From NCBI RefSeq assembly GCF_900167435.1, contig NZ_FUWS01000001.1, forward strand, positions 187,295 to 251,294: a DNA stretch of 64,000 nt. Direction: 5' to 3'. A model generated the notes under the pieces. That model saw only the letters and a program-made list of their open reading frames with translations, ran no database searches and was not told the origin of the DNA. Positions 43,239 to 51,514 of this stretch are shown here, in pieces. Position 1 is the first letter of the stretch. The number at the start of each line of letters is the position of its first letter. Both the position numbers and the translations under genes were made by a program. This stretch comes from Marinactinospora thermotolerans DSM 45154. Lineage in GTDB: Bacteria; Actinomycetota; Actinomycetes; Streptosporangiales; Streptosporangiaceae.

Positions 43239-43643
43239 GTGCCCAGACATATCGCTCTCCTCCGCCCCACCGGACTCACCGACCAGGTCGACTACGCCTA
43301 CGCCGCCGTGACCGACGCCCCCGCGAGGAGCATCTTCACCGCGGGCGCCTGCCCCTTGGACGAGGAGGGGCGCACGGTCGCCGTCGGCGATGTCGCGGGC
43401 CAGGCCGAACAGGTGATGCACAATCTGGCCGTGGTGCTGCACGAGGCCGGGGCCTCGCTCGGCGACGTGGTCAAGTCGACGGTCTATGTCGCCTCCTCAC
43501 GGCAGGAGGACCTCGTCGCGGCCTGGAACGTGGTCAAGAGGCATTTCGGCGAACACGACGCGCCGAGCACGCTGCTGGGCGTCGCCGCCCTCGGTTACGA
43601 CGACCAGCTGGTCGAGGTCGAGGCCATCGCGGTCCTCGGTTGA
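43239..43643 (+). CDS. RidA/YjgF/UK114 family protein lacking the usual arginine
   Basis: A 134-residue RidA-fold protein. RSIFTAGACPLDEEGRTVAVGDVAGQ (split by the usual loop), VMHNLAVVLHEAGASLGDVVK and VYVASSRQEDLVAAWNVVK are family segments. RidA deaminates reactive enamines using an arginine in a PAR motif; here that place reads APSTLLGVAALG, while the later VEVEAIAV glutamates are kept. It may therefore belong to a Rid subgroup with another role. The GTG at 43239 is its start. A terminator separates it from the kinase gene, so it is not clearly part of that operon. Confidence 0.85.
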   Translation: MPRHIALLRPTGLTDQVDYAYAAVTDAPARSIFTAGACPLDEEGRTVAVGDVAGQAEQVMHNLAVVLHEAGASLGDVVKSTVYVASSRQEDLVAAWNVVKRHFGEHDAPSTLLGVAALGYDDQLVEVEAIAVLG

Positions 43644-43765
43644 CCGTCCCGTTGTGGCGGGAGGGGCAGGCGCCGCTCGACACCGCCACCCGAGGTCTTC
43701 CACGTGGCCGCCGGGGGCGCGGTCCCGGTCGCCGCGGCCCGGCGGAGGCCCGGGCGGCCCGTCGG

Positions 43766-45253
43766 TCAGCCGGCGTCCCGCCCAGGGTCTTGGCACGGCG
43801 CGCGACGCAACGGGGCCGCGTCCAGGCCACAGGCGTAGGGAGAGGGGCCCTCCTCCGCCTCGCCCCGCGGACGCCGGATCAGCAGGAGGGCGACCAGCCC
43901 CGCCGACGCGGCCAGCGCCGCGGCCACCAGCATCGCGCTGGAGAACCCCGCGTCGAACCGGGCCGGATCGAGATAGGCGTCGCCCGCCACCCCCACCAGC
44001 GCCGGCACCGCGGCCACCGAGGCGAGCTGCGCCGCCCGCGACACCGCGTTGTTGACCCCCGAGGCGACGCCCGCGTCGGCGGGACCGGCCGCGCCGAGCG
44101 CGGTCGCCGTCAAGGGTGCCACCGTGGCGGCCAGGCCCAGCCCCAACAACACGACCGCGGGCAGCACCTCCGTCACGTAGCCGGATCCCGGCCCGATACG
44201 TCCCATCAGGAGCAGGCCGAGCGCCATGACCAGTGGCCCGGCCGTCATCTGCGCGCGTGGGCCGATCCGGCGGGCCAGGTCGCCCGAACGCGCCGACAGC
44301 AGCAGCATGAGCAGCGTGATCGGCAGGGTGGCGACACCGGCCTGCACGGCGCTGTAGCCCAGGACCTGTTGGAGCTGGATCACCAGCAGGAAGAACGTCA
44401 CGCCCAGCGCCGCGTACACCCCCAGCGTCACCAGGTTGGCCGCGACGAAGACGCGGTCGGCGAACAAGCGGGGCGGGATCAGGGGATGACGGCTGCGCCG
44501 CAGCGATCGGGCGAACAGCAGGACGACGAGGACGCCGGTTCCCGCGGGGACGAGGAAGCGCCACGAGGAGACGCCCACCTCCCCCGCCACGGTGAGGGCG
44601 TAGGTCAGCGCCCCCAGGGACACGACGGTGAGCGTGGCCCCGGTCCAGTCGAGCCTCCGTCCCCCGCCCTCCTCGGGGCGCGATTCGGGGAGATGGCGCA
44701 ACCCGACCGCCACCACCAGGGCCGCCAGCGGGACGTTGATGAGGAAGATCAGACGCCAGTCGCCGATGTCCACCAGCCAGCCGCCGAGGAACGGGCCCGC
44801 GGCGTTGGCGACCCCGGTCAGGCCCGACCAGGCGCCGATGGCCCGGCCCGAGTCGTCCTCGGTGAACTCCGCCTCCAACAGGGCCAGGCTGTTCGGGGTC
44901 AGCAGGGCGGCGCCGACACCCTGCGCGACCCGCGCGGCGATCAGCGTCTCGATGGTGGGTGCGAGCGCGCACAGGACCGAGGCCAGCGCGAACCCCACCG
45001 TGCCGATGAGGAAGACCCTGCGCCGCCCGACACGGTCGCCCAGCGAGCCGCTGATCAGGATCAGCGCGGCGAGGGTGAGGGTGTATCCGTTGAGCACCCA
45101 TTGCAGGCCCGCCATGGAGGCGTCCAGGTCGCGCCCGATGGCCGGCAGCGCCACCCCCACGACGCTTCCGTCCAGGAATCCCATGCCCGATCCCACGACG
45201 GTCGCCAGCAGTACCCAGCGCGCCCGCGCGCTTCCCCAGGTGATCGTGCCCAC
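43766..45253 (-). CDS. MFS drug exporter, DHA2 (EmrB/QacA) family
   Basis: A 495-residue transporter with 14 predicted helices. DHA2 marks are LDGSVVGVALPAIGRDL in helix 1 and QWVLNGYTLTLAALILISG in helix 2, then SLGDRVGRRRVFLIG (motif A). The antiporter motif in helix 5 reads LTGVANAAGPFLGGWLVD. It should export toxic organic compounds by proton exchange. The GTG at 45253 has GGAG at five bases; 24 further codons upstream lack such a site. No regulator gene is adjacent; the next gene in the same direction upstream is an acyl-CoA dehydrogenase, 146 bases away. Confidence 0.88.
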   Translation of the reverse strand: MGTITWGSARARWVLLATVVGSGMGFLDGSVVGVALPAIGRDLDASMAGLQWVLNGYTLTLAALILISGSLGDRVGRRRVFLIGTVGFALASVLCALAPTIETLIAARVAQGVGAALLTPNSLALLEAEFTEDDSGRAIGAWSGLTGVANAAGPFLGGWLVDIGDWRLIFLINVPLAALVVAVGLRHLPESRPEEGGGRRLDWTGATLTVVSLGALTYALTVAGEVGVSSWRFLVPAGTGVLVVLLFARSLRRSRHPLIPPRLFADRVFVAANLVTLGVYAALGVTFFLLVIQLQQVLGYSAVQAGVATLPITLLMLLLSARSGDLARRIGPRAQMTAGPLVMALGLLLMGRIGPGSGYVTEVLPAVVLLGLGLAATVAPLTATALGAAGPADAGVASGVNNAVSRAAQLASVAAVPALVGVAGDAYLDPARFDAGFSSAMLVAAALAASAGLVALLLIRRPRGEAEEGPSPYACGLDAAPLRRAPCQDPGRDAG

Positions 45254-45399
45254 GCCTGCTCCAGCGGATCGTCCACACCCGCGAGGGGCGGGTTCTCGGG
45301 TCGGGGCGTCGCAGTGGCGGACCACCCCGAGTGATCACGCTAGGTCACCGGTCCGTCCCGGGCGCGGCGCCACCCCGATGCTCTCGGGATGGCGCCGGC

Positions 45400-46551
45400 T
45401 CAACCGGTGTAGCCGAGCCGGCGAGCGGCCAGGCCGGTCATGATCTCGTCCGTTCCACCGCCGATACCGAGGATCCGCACGTCCCTGTAGTGCCGTTCGA
45501 TCTCCGCCTCGCGCATGTAGCCGAGACCGCCGTGGAGCTGTACCGCCCGGTCCACCACCCACGCCCCGGCCTCGACGGCGGTGTTCTTGGCGAAGCAGGT
45601 GGCCGTGACGACGTCCTCGCCCGCGAGGTGGCGTCGCACGACGTCGCGGACGTAGCAGCGCGCGACGTCGATGCGGCGGGCCATCTCGGTCAGCGTGTGC
45701 TGGACCTGTTGCCGGGAGATGAGTGGACGGCCGAACGTGGTGCGCGTCCGGCACCAGGCGACGGTGAGGTCGAGGGCCCGTTGCGCCGTGGCGTAGGCCT
45801 GGACGGCCAGTGTCAGCCGCTCGGCGAGGAAGTGCCGGGCGATCTGGGCGAACCCGGAGTTCTCGGCGCCGACCAGGTTGGCCACCGGAACCCGGCAGTC
45901 GGTGAACGCCAGCTCCGCGGTGTCGGAACAGTGCCAGCCCATCTTCTCCAGCCGGCGGGAGACCGTGAACCCCGGTGTGCCTCGTTCGACGACGAGGAGT
46001 GAGACACCGTGCGCCCCCGCGCCTCCGGTGCGCACCGCGGTGGTGACGAAGTCGGCCCGGCAGCCGGAGGTGATGAAGGTCTTGGCCCCGTTGACGACGT
46101 AGACGTCGCCGTCACGGACCGCGCTCGTGCGCAGGCCGGCGACGTCGGAGCCGCCGTCGGGCTCGGTGATGGCCAGCGCCCCGATCAGTTCTCCGGCGAG
46201 GGTGGGCCGGACCCACCTGTCGATCTGTCCCGGATCGCCCGCGGCGGCGAGATGGGGGACGGCGATCCCGCACGTGAGCAGGGAGGCGACCAGTCCACCG
46301 GATCCCCCCGCGTAGTGCATCTCCTCGACGACGGTGAGGGAGTCCATGAGGTTCCCGCCGCCTCCGCCGACCTCGACCGGGAAGGCGGCCCCCAGCAAAC
46401 CCGCCGATCCGGCGGCCCGGTGCAGCCGGCGAGGCAGTTCGCCGTCCCGCTCCCAGGCGTCGAGGTGGGGCAGTACCTCGGTCTCCATGAAGCGGCGGAC
46501 CGACTGGCGCAGGAGGTCGCGTTCGGGGGTGGCGAGGGGGTCAGCCGTCAT
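45400..46551 (-). CDS. Acyl-CoA dehydrogenase
   Basis: A 383-residue flavoprotein that puts a double bond into acyl-CoA. In order: helical N-terminal domain (LRQSVRRFMETEVLPHLDAW), the FAD-binding middle domain with LAITEPDGGSDVAGLRT and FITSGCRADFVTTAVR, and the C-terminal domain with RTTFGRPLISRQQVQHTL and RAVQLHGGLGYMREAEIERH. The catalytic base is the glutamate in GGGTDEIM. Substrate chain length cannot be read. The ATG at 46551 lies inside the 3' end of the upstream TIGR03084-like gene, an 11-base overlap that implies co-translation. Confidence 0.92.
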   Translation of the reverse strand: MTADPLATPERDLLRQSVRRFMETEVLPHLDAWERDGELPRRLHRAAGSAGLLGAAFPVEVGGGGGNLMDSLTVVEEMHYAGGSGGLVASLLTCGIAVPHLAAAGDPGQIDRWVRPTLAGELIGALAITEPDGGSDVAGLRTSAVRDGDVYVVNGAKTFITSGCRADFVTTAVRTGGAGAHGVSLLVVERGTPGFTVSRRLEKMGWHCSDTAELAFTDCRVPVANLVGAENSGFAQIARHFLAERLTLAVQAYATAQRALDLTVAWCRTRTTFGRPLISRQQVQHTLTEMARRIDVARCYVRDVVRRHLAGEDVVTATCFAKNTAVEAGAWVVDRAVQLHGGLGYMREAEIERHYRDVRILGIGGGTDEIMTGLAARRLGYTG

Positions 46552-47383
46552 CACGGCCCCCCGGACCGGGCGAGGCCGTGGGTGGCGTTCCTGTCGGGGC
46601 GCGCCCGGGTCCGGGGGGTCCGGCGAACGCCTGGGCGATGTCCAGCCAGCGGTCGGCCTCCCGACCGTGGGCGCGCAGGGCGAGGTCGTCGCGGTGGCGG
46701 CGTCGGGTGACGAGGAGGCAGAAGTCCAGCGCCGGCCCCCTGACCCATTGGTCGGCGTCCTCGGGCCCCCAGCTCCAGGTGCGCGCCGTCCCTTCCGGGG
46801 ACGGCGGAGCGTCCAGTTCGACGCGGAAGGGGGCGGGGGGCGCCGGCAGCCCGTTGGTGGCGAAGGCGTGGTCGCGGGCGCGCACTCCGATGTGGGCGAC
46901 GTGGCGCAGCCGTTCCGTCGGTTCCGTGGCGATCCCCAACGCGTCGGCGACGTCCAGCCCGTGGGCCCAGGTCTCCATCAGGCGCCCGGTCATCATCGAC
47001 GGTGCGCTCATGGGCGGCCCGAACCAGGGCAGCTTGGTCCCCTGGGGTATCCCGGTCAAGACGTCGAGCAGCGCGTGGCGTCCCCTCCGCCAGCGGTCGA
47101 GCAGCGCTGCCGGCTCCTCCTCGGCCCCGGCCTCGGCCCCGTCGTCGACGTAGCGGTCGAATTCGAGGGCCTTGGCGAACTCGGCCGCGAAGTCCGCCGG
47201 CCGGGTGGCCGCGAGCAGGGCGAGGCGGTCGGTCCAGGCGAGATGGGCGATCTGGTGGGCGATCGTCCAGCCGGGGGCGGGGGTGGGCGTCGCCCATCGG
47301 CGTGGTTCCAGTGGCGCGACGAGCCGGTCCAGGGCCGCGCCCTCGGCGTGCAGGTCCTGGGCCAGGCCGGCGGGGTCGATCAT
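46541..47383 (-). CDS. TIGR03084-type DinB-like metal-binding protein
   Basis: A 280-residue protein of the mycothiol-dependent maleylpyruvate isomerase-like (DinB) superfamily, TIGR03084 branch. The metal-binding histidines are expected in APGWTIAHQIAHLAWTDRLA and in METWAHGLDVADALG; RHVAHIGVRARDHAFATNG follows. The C-terminal part TWSWGPEDADQWVRGPALDF is family-specific. Members often sit beside acyl-CoA dehydrogenases, as here, where the genes overlap. A role in thioester or mycothiol-linked chemistry is possible but unproven. The ATG at 47383 follows GGAGGTGTACCG. Confidence 0.85.
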   Translation of the reverse strand: MIDPAGLAQDLHAEGAALDRLVAPLEPRRWATPTPAPGWTIAHQIAHLAWTDRLALLAATRPADFAAEFAKALEFDRYVDDGAEAGAEEEPAALLDRWRRGRHALLDVLTGIPQGTKLPWFGPPMSAPSMMTGRLMETWAHGLDVADALGIATEPTERLRHVAHIGVRARDHAFATNGLPAPPAPFRVELDAPPSPEGTARTWSWGPEDADQWVRGPALDFCLLVTRRRHRDDLALRAHGREADRWLDIAQAFAGPPGPGRAPTGTPPTASPGPGGRDDG

Positions 47384-47441
47384 CGGTACACCTCCCGGGG
47401 CGGCGGTGGGCCGCGTCGGGCCCAGCCTCGCACCGCTCCCG

Positions 47442-47473
47442 GACAAAAACAAGCACGCGCGATTGTTTTTGTC
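47442..47473. promoter_or_regulatory. AT-rich perfect inverted repeat in divergent region
   Basis: GACAAAAACAA, ten GC-rich bases, TTGTTTTTGTC: exact 11-base arms, midway in the 143-base gap between the TIGR03084-like gene (leftward) and the pyruvyltransferase-like gene (rightward). AT content and symmetry make it an operator candidate for one or both promoters. Confidence 0.6.
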
Positions 47474-47526
47474 GGCCGGTCCGCGCCTCCCGCTTCCCTC
47501 CCTCTCCTCCGGGTAGGGAGGCGGCC

Positions 47527-48462
47527 ATGCGCGTACTGGTGACGGGATGGTTCAGTTTTTTGGACGGAGAGGCGACGGCCGGGGACGTGGGCAGCGCCCG
47601 GACCGTCGCGGCGGCCCTGACCGGGGCCGGGATCGCCCACGACATCGCCTGGAGCCCGGCCTTCCGCCCCGGCGCGACCACCCTGGAGGACGCCGACCCC
47701 CACCACTACAGCCACCTGTTGTTCGTGTGCGGGCCCGCGCACGGGGACCAGGTTCGCCGGCTGCACGAGCGCTACGCCCGCTGCCGCCGCGTCGCCGTGG
47801 GAGTGTCCGTGATCGATCCGCACGACCCGGCCGTTCGAGGCTTCCACCACCTGATCGCGCGCGACGCCCCCGGCCGCGCCCCCCGCGCCGACCTCGCCCA
47901 CTCCGCGCCCGTCGAGGACGGCGGCCCCGTGGTCGGTGTCGTCGTCGCCCCTCGTCAGCCCGAGTACGGGAGGCGGGGGGCGCACGAGGCGATCCATGGG
48001 CGGCTGACCGGGTGGTTGGCGCGCCGGGACTGCGCGCGGTTGCCGCTGGACACCCGGCTGGCCTGGGAGGAGTGGCGGCACTGCGCCACCCCCGCCCAGT
48101 TCGACGCGCTGGTGCGGCGCGTGGACGTGGTGGTGACCACCCGGTTGCACGGGCTGGTGCTGGCGTTGCGCAACGGCGTCCCCGCCCTGGCCGTCGACCC
48201 GGTGCTCGGCGGAGCGAAGGTGGCCGCCCAGGCCCGCGCGTGGGGATGGCCGGTGGTCGTGACGGACACGGGGACGCTCCCGGTGGACCTGCTCGAACGG
48301 ACGTGGGAGTGGTGCCTGTCCCCCGACGCCCGGACCGCCGCCCAGGCCCTCGCACCGGCCCCGCCCGAGCAGGCGCCGTTGGCCGCGGGACTGCTCGACC
48401 TGTTGGACGGGAACGCGGATCCGGCACCCGCCGCAACGCGCTCCGGCCCCGAAACGCGGTGA
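47527..48462 (+). CDS. Polysaccharide pyruvyl transferase family protein
   Basis: A 311-residue protein with a GT-B-like fold of the polysaccharide pyruvyl transferase family. It opens MRVLVTGWFSFLDGEATAGD and has LLFVCGPAHGDQVRRLHERY, a middle AVGVSVIDPHDPAV, and the diagnostic DVVVTTRLHGLVLALRNGVP near residue 200 followed by AVDPVLGGAKVAAQARA. Members add pyruvate ketals from phosphoenolpyruvate to glycans, though several have other roles. It stands alone with AGGGAGG before the ATG. Its acceptor is unknown; a glycan of this strain is likely. Confidence 0.8.
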   Translation: MRVLVTGWFSFLDGEATAGDVGSARTVAAALTGAGIAHDIAWSPAFRPGATTLEDADPHHYSHLLFVCGPAHGDQVRRLHERYARCRRVAVGVSVIDPHDPAVRGFHHLIARDAPGRAPRADLAHSAPVEDGGPVVGVVVAPRQPEYGRRGAHEAIHGRLTGWLARRDCARLPLDTRLAWEEWRHCATPAQFDALVRRVDVVVTTRLHGLVLALRNGVPALAVDPVLGGAKVAAQARAWGWPVVVTDTGTLPVDLLERTWEWCLSPDARTAAQALAPAPPEQAPLAAGLLDLLDGNADPAPAATRSGPETR

Positions 48463-48478
48463 ACCGTTTCGGGGCCGG
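48443..48478 (+). terminator. Hairpin terminator overlapping the 3' end of the pyruvyltransferase gene
   Basis: Perfect 14-base arms (CCGGCCCCGAAACG and complement). The stop codon of the gene (48460-48462) lies in the eight-base loop. It may also end ctaD transcripts arriving from the right. Confidence 0.8.
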
Positions 48479-48501
48479 CCGGGATCGTCCGTGTCGAGGA
48501 A

Positions 48502-50175
48502 CTACTTGTGCCCGCTCGTCGCCTCGGAGGCGGCCACGTAGGGATGGTGCAGGTCGAACGCTGGACGCTCGGTCCTGATGCGCGGGAGCGAGGTGAAGTT
48601 GTGGCGTGGGGGCGGGCACGAGGTGGCCCACTCCAGCGAGTTGCCATACCCCCACGGATCGTCGGCCTCGACCGGGACGGCCCTGCGCGCGGTGATCCAG
48701 ACGTTGGCGAAGAAGAACAGCGTGGAGGCGCCCAGGACGAAGGCGCTGACGCTGGAGATCAGATTGAGGGTGGTGAAGCCGTCAGAGGGCAGGTAGTCGG
48801 CGTAGCGGCGGGGCATCCCCTCCGCGCCCAGCCAGTGCTGGACGCCGAAGGTGCCGTGGAAGCCGAGGAACAGCACCCAAAAGTGCCACTTCGCCAGCTT
48901 CTCGTTGAGCATCTTGCCGGTGAACTTGGGCCACCAGAAGTAGAAGCCGGCGAACATCGCGAAGACCACGGTGCCGAACACGACGTAGTGGAAGTGGGCC
49001 ACCACGAAGTAGGAGTCGGTGACGTGGAAGTCGATCGGCGGGGAGGCCAGCAGCACACCGGTCAGCCCCCCGAGGAGGAAGGTGACCAGGAAACCGATGG
49101 AGAACAGCATCGGCGACTCGAAGGTGAGCTGGCCCCGCCACATCGTGCCCACCCAGTTGAAGAACTTCACACCGGTCGGAACCGCGATGAGGAAGGACAG
49201 GAAGGAGAAGAACGGCAGCAGCACCGCGCCGGTGGCGAACATGTGGTGCGCCCACACCGTGACGGACAGACCGGTGATGGCCATCGTCGCGCCGACCATG
49301 CCCTTGTAGCCGAACAGGGGCTTGCGGCTGAACACCGGGATGACCTCGGTGATGATCCCGAAGAACGGCAGCGCCAGAATGTAGACCTCGGGGTGGCCGA
49401 AGAACCAGAACAGGTGCTGCCACAGGATGGCGCCGCCGTGCTCGGCGCCGTAGACATGGGCGCCGACGATGCGGTCGGCGGCCAGTCCCGCCAGCGCCGC
49501 GGTGAGCACCGGGAACGCCACGAGGACCAGGATGCCGGTGAACAGGGTGTTCCACGTGAAGATGGGCAGGCGGAACATCGTCATCCCCGGGGCGCGCATG
49601 CACGCGATGGTCGCCATGAAGTTGACCGAGCCCAGGATCGTGCCCAGCCCCGACACCAACAGCCCCATGATCCACAGGTCACCGCCGACGCCCGGTGAGC
49701 GCACCTCGTCCGACAGGGGCGTGTAGGCGAACCAGCCGAAGGCCGCCGCGCCGCCGGGCGTGAGGAAACCGAACACGGTGATGAGCCCGCCGAACAGGAA
49801 CAGCCAGTAGCTGAACATGTTGAGCCGGGGGAAGGCCACGTCGGGCGCCCCGATCTGCAACGGCATGATCACGTTGGCGAACCCGGTGAACAGCGGCGTC
49901 GCGAACAGGAACATCATGATCGTGCCGTGCATCGTGAACAGCTCGTTGTAGACCTGGTTGGTGACCACCTGCAGGCCCGGGTAGAGCAGTTCGGCGCGGA
50001 TCAGCAGCGCCATGATGCCACCGGCGACGAAGAAGCCGAACGCCGTGGCGATGTACATGTAGCCGATGATCTTGTGATCGGTCGAGGTGATCCACGAGAC
50101 GATCAGGGCGCCTTTCCCGCGGGTGACCGGAGCCGCGGGAGAGGTCTCCGGTATGGGGTTGTCGGTACGGGTCAC
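48502..50175 (-). CDS. ctaD: Cytochrome c oxidase subunit I
   Basis: A 557-residue heme-copper oxidase catalytic subunit with 12 membrane helices. The copper B site is [15 protein letters not shown] with the cross-linking His/Tyr pair and [11 protein letters not shown]; the heme ligands are in [13 protein letters not shown] near residue 80 and in [12 protein letters not shown] near 390. The K-channel lysine is in [13 protein letters not shown]-type N-terminal context and later [13 protein letters not shown]. It reduces oxygen to water and pumps protons. Subunits II, III and IV are not in this window. The GTG at 50175 follows GAGGAG and shares four bases with the stop of the DUF3040 gene. Confidence 0.95.
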   Translation of the reverse strand: MTRTDNPIPETSPAAPVTRGKGALIVSWITSTDHKIIGYMYIATAFGFFVAGGIMALLIRAELLYPGLQVVTNQVYNELFTMHGTIMMFLFATPLFTGFANVIMPLQIGAPDVAFPRLNMFSYWLFLFGGLITVFGFLTPGGAAAFGWFAYTPLSDEVRSPGVGGDLWIMGLLVSGLGTILGSVNFMATIACMRAPGMTMFRLPIFTWNTLFTGILVLVAFPVLTAALAGLAADRIVGAHVYGAEHGGAILWQHLFWFFGHPEVYILALPFFGIITEVIPVFSRKPLFGYKGMVGATMAITGLSVTVWAHHMFATGAVLLPFFSFLSFLIAVPTGVKFFNWVGTMWRGQLTFESPMLFSIGFLVTFLLGGLTGVLLASPPIDFHVTDSYFVVAHFHYVVFGTVVFAMFAGFYFWWPKFTGKMLNEKLAKWHFWVLFLGFHGTFGVQHWLGAEGMPRRYADYLPSDGFTTLNLISSVSAFVLGASTLFFFANVWITARRAVPVEADDPWGYGNSLEWATSCPPPRHNFTSLPRIRTERPAFDLHHPYVAASEATSGHK

Positions 50176-50534
50176 GAACTCTCCTCGGTGAGGTCGGCAG
50201 GGTGGTGCGCCGCCGCGCCCGTCTCGTCGGGGACGCGCTCCGCCGGGGCGGTCGGGTGGGCCTGCTCGAAGCGGGAGGCCGGCTCGCCCGGAGCCTGCGG
50301 GCCCGGTCCCGGCGGCGCCGGCTCCCGCCCGGCATAGGCGGTGAAGAGGATGAGGACCAGCGCGGCGAAGGCGACCATCGCGCAGATCAACGCGACGGCC
50401 CCCTTGGGAACGGGCTCGTAGGCGGGCGTGCCGACGGCCTCGCCGACGAAGCGGCGGACGAACTCGGGGTCCTCCGCCGAGATCCGTCTCTCGATCTCGC
50501 GGAGGCGCTGGTGGTCGGATCGCGACAGGGCCAT
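50172..50534 (-). CDS. DUF3040 single-span membrane protein
   Basis: A 120-residue protein. The N-terminal DUF3040 signature is [20 protein letters not shown] followed by DPEFVRRF; one membrane helix follows ([20 protein letters not shown]), then a proline-rich tail. Such proteins are common in actinobacteria and of unknown role. Here its stop overlaps the ctaD start (GTGA), so it is the first gene of a two-gene oxidase operon, which suggests a role in assembly or expression of the oxidase. A GGTT-N16-GGGTAG element lies at 50581-50606 on the same strand. Confidence 0.78.
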   Translation of the reverse strand: MALSRSDHQRLREIERRISAEDPEFVRRFVGEAVGTPAYEPVPKGAVALICAMVAFAALVLILFTAYAGREPAPPGPGPQAPGEPASRFEQAHPTAPAERVPDETGAAAHHPADLTEESS

Positions 50535-50730
50535 GGCCCGGCCTTTCGCTGTTCATCGATGTGGTGACAAGGGCACGCCGCTACCCATGGTCTCCTTTCG
50601 GTAACCCGAAGTGACGGCTTTTCCCGCGGCGTGTCCCCGGCGAAGGCGTTTCGACGCGGGGGCCGGTGGTAGTCGTCCGGCATGGCCCGGGTCATCCGGC
50701 CCGCGGCAACGGCGACCCAGGGGAGAGATC

Positions 50731-51150
50731 ATGGCCGGCAAGGTCCGTGAAGTGATGGCACGCAACGTTCACACCGTTCCGCCTCAGATGTCGATCCATG
50801 ACGCCGCCGCGCTCATGCGCGACGAGAACATCGGTGACGTCGTCGTGGCCGAGGACGATCGCCTGCTCGGCGTGGTCACCGACCGCGACATCGTCGTGCG
50901 CGCGGTCGCCGAGGGCAGGGACGTCGACAACGAGCACGTGGACAGCGTGTGCAGTTCCGAACTGACCGTGATCAGCCCGGACGACGACCTGCAGGAGGCG
51001 GCCCGCCTCATGCGCGAGCGCGGGGTGCGCCGCATCCCCGTTGTCGAGAACGACCGCGTCACCGGGATGGTGTCGATCGGCGACCTCGCGATCGAGGTGG
51101 ACCCCGGCTCCGCGCTGGCCGACATCAGCGCCAAGCGCCCCAACACCTGA
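50731..51150 (+). CDS. Tandem CBS-domain protein
   Basis: A 139-residue protein made almost wholly of two CBS repeats. The first starts VREVMARNVHTVPPQMSIHD and includes IGDVVVAEDDRLLGVVTDRD; the second has SSELTVISPDDDLQEAARLM and VRRIPVVENDRVTGMVSIGD. CBS pairs bind adenosine nucleotides, so it likely senses energy state and acts through a partner not visible here. GGGGAGAG precedes the ATG at 50731. It is probably co-transcribed with the DUF2795 gene 50 bases downstream. Stand-alone CBS proteins of this size are typical stress-regulon members in actinomycetes. Confidence 0.9.
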   Translation: MAGKVREVMARNVHTVPPQMSIHDAAALMRDENIGDVVVAEDDRLLGVVTDRDIVVRAVAEGRDVDNEHVDSVCSSELTVISPDDDLQEAARLMRERGVRRIPVVENDRVTGMVSIGDLAIEVDPGSALADISAKRPNT

Positions 51151-51200
51151 CCGGTTGGACGAGCGTCCGCGCGCCAGAAGCGGACGAGGGGGATCGGATC

Positions 51201-51407
51201 ATGGCACAGGCAGAGTTCATCACCGTCCAAAAGGCGCTGTCCGGCATCGACTATCCGGCGGCCAAGAAGGACCTCCAGGAGCACGCGAAGCGGCACAAGG
51301 CCGACCAGCACGTCCTGGACGTCCTCGGCAGGATCCCCGATCAGCGCTACGGGGGTCCCGACGAGGTCAGCAAGGCGGTCGCCGAGGCGGCGCGCGGCAA
51401 GGGCTGA
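51201..51407 (+). CDS. DUF2795 domain protein
   Basis: A 68-residue protein: FITVQKALSGIDYPAAKKDL, a lysine- and histidine-rich EHAKRHKAD, then VLGRIPDQRYGGPDEVSKAV, the DUF2795 pattern. It is the second member in the window (first at 22523-22735). Function unknown; small helical domain. The ATG at 51201 follows GAGGGGGATCGG. It probably shares a transcript with the CBS gene, closed by a strong hairpin 18 bases later. Confidence 0.78.
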   Translation: MAQAEFITVQKALSGIDYPAAKKDLQEHAKRHKADQHVLDVLGRIPDQRYGGPDEVSKAVAEAARGKG

Positions 51408-51424
51408 GGCGCGATACGGGCGAA

Positions 51425-51463
51425 GGCGGCGGGCGTGGAACCCTCCGTTCCACGCCCGCCGCC
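51425..51463 (+). terminator. Hairpin terminator
   Basis: Perfect 16-base arms (GGCGGCGGGCGTGGAA and complement) with loop CCCTCCG, 18 bases after the DUF2795 stop. Confidence 0.85.
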
Positions 51464-51514
51464 GTGCCCGGGCGCGCCCGGTTTGAAACCGGGGGCCGGG
51501 GATAGCTGGCCCCC

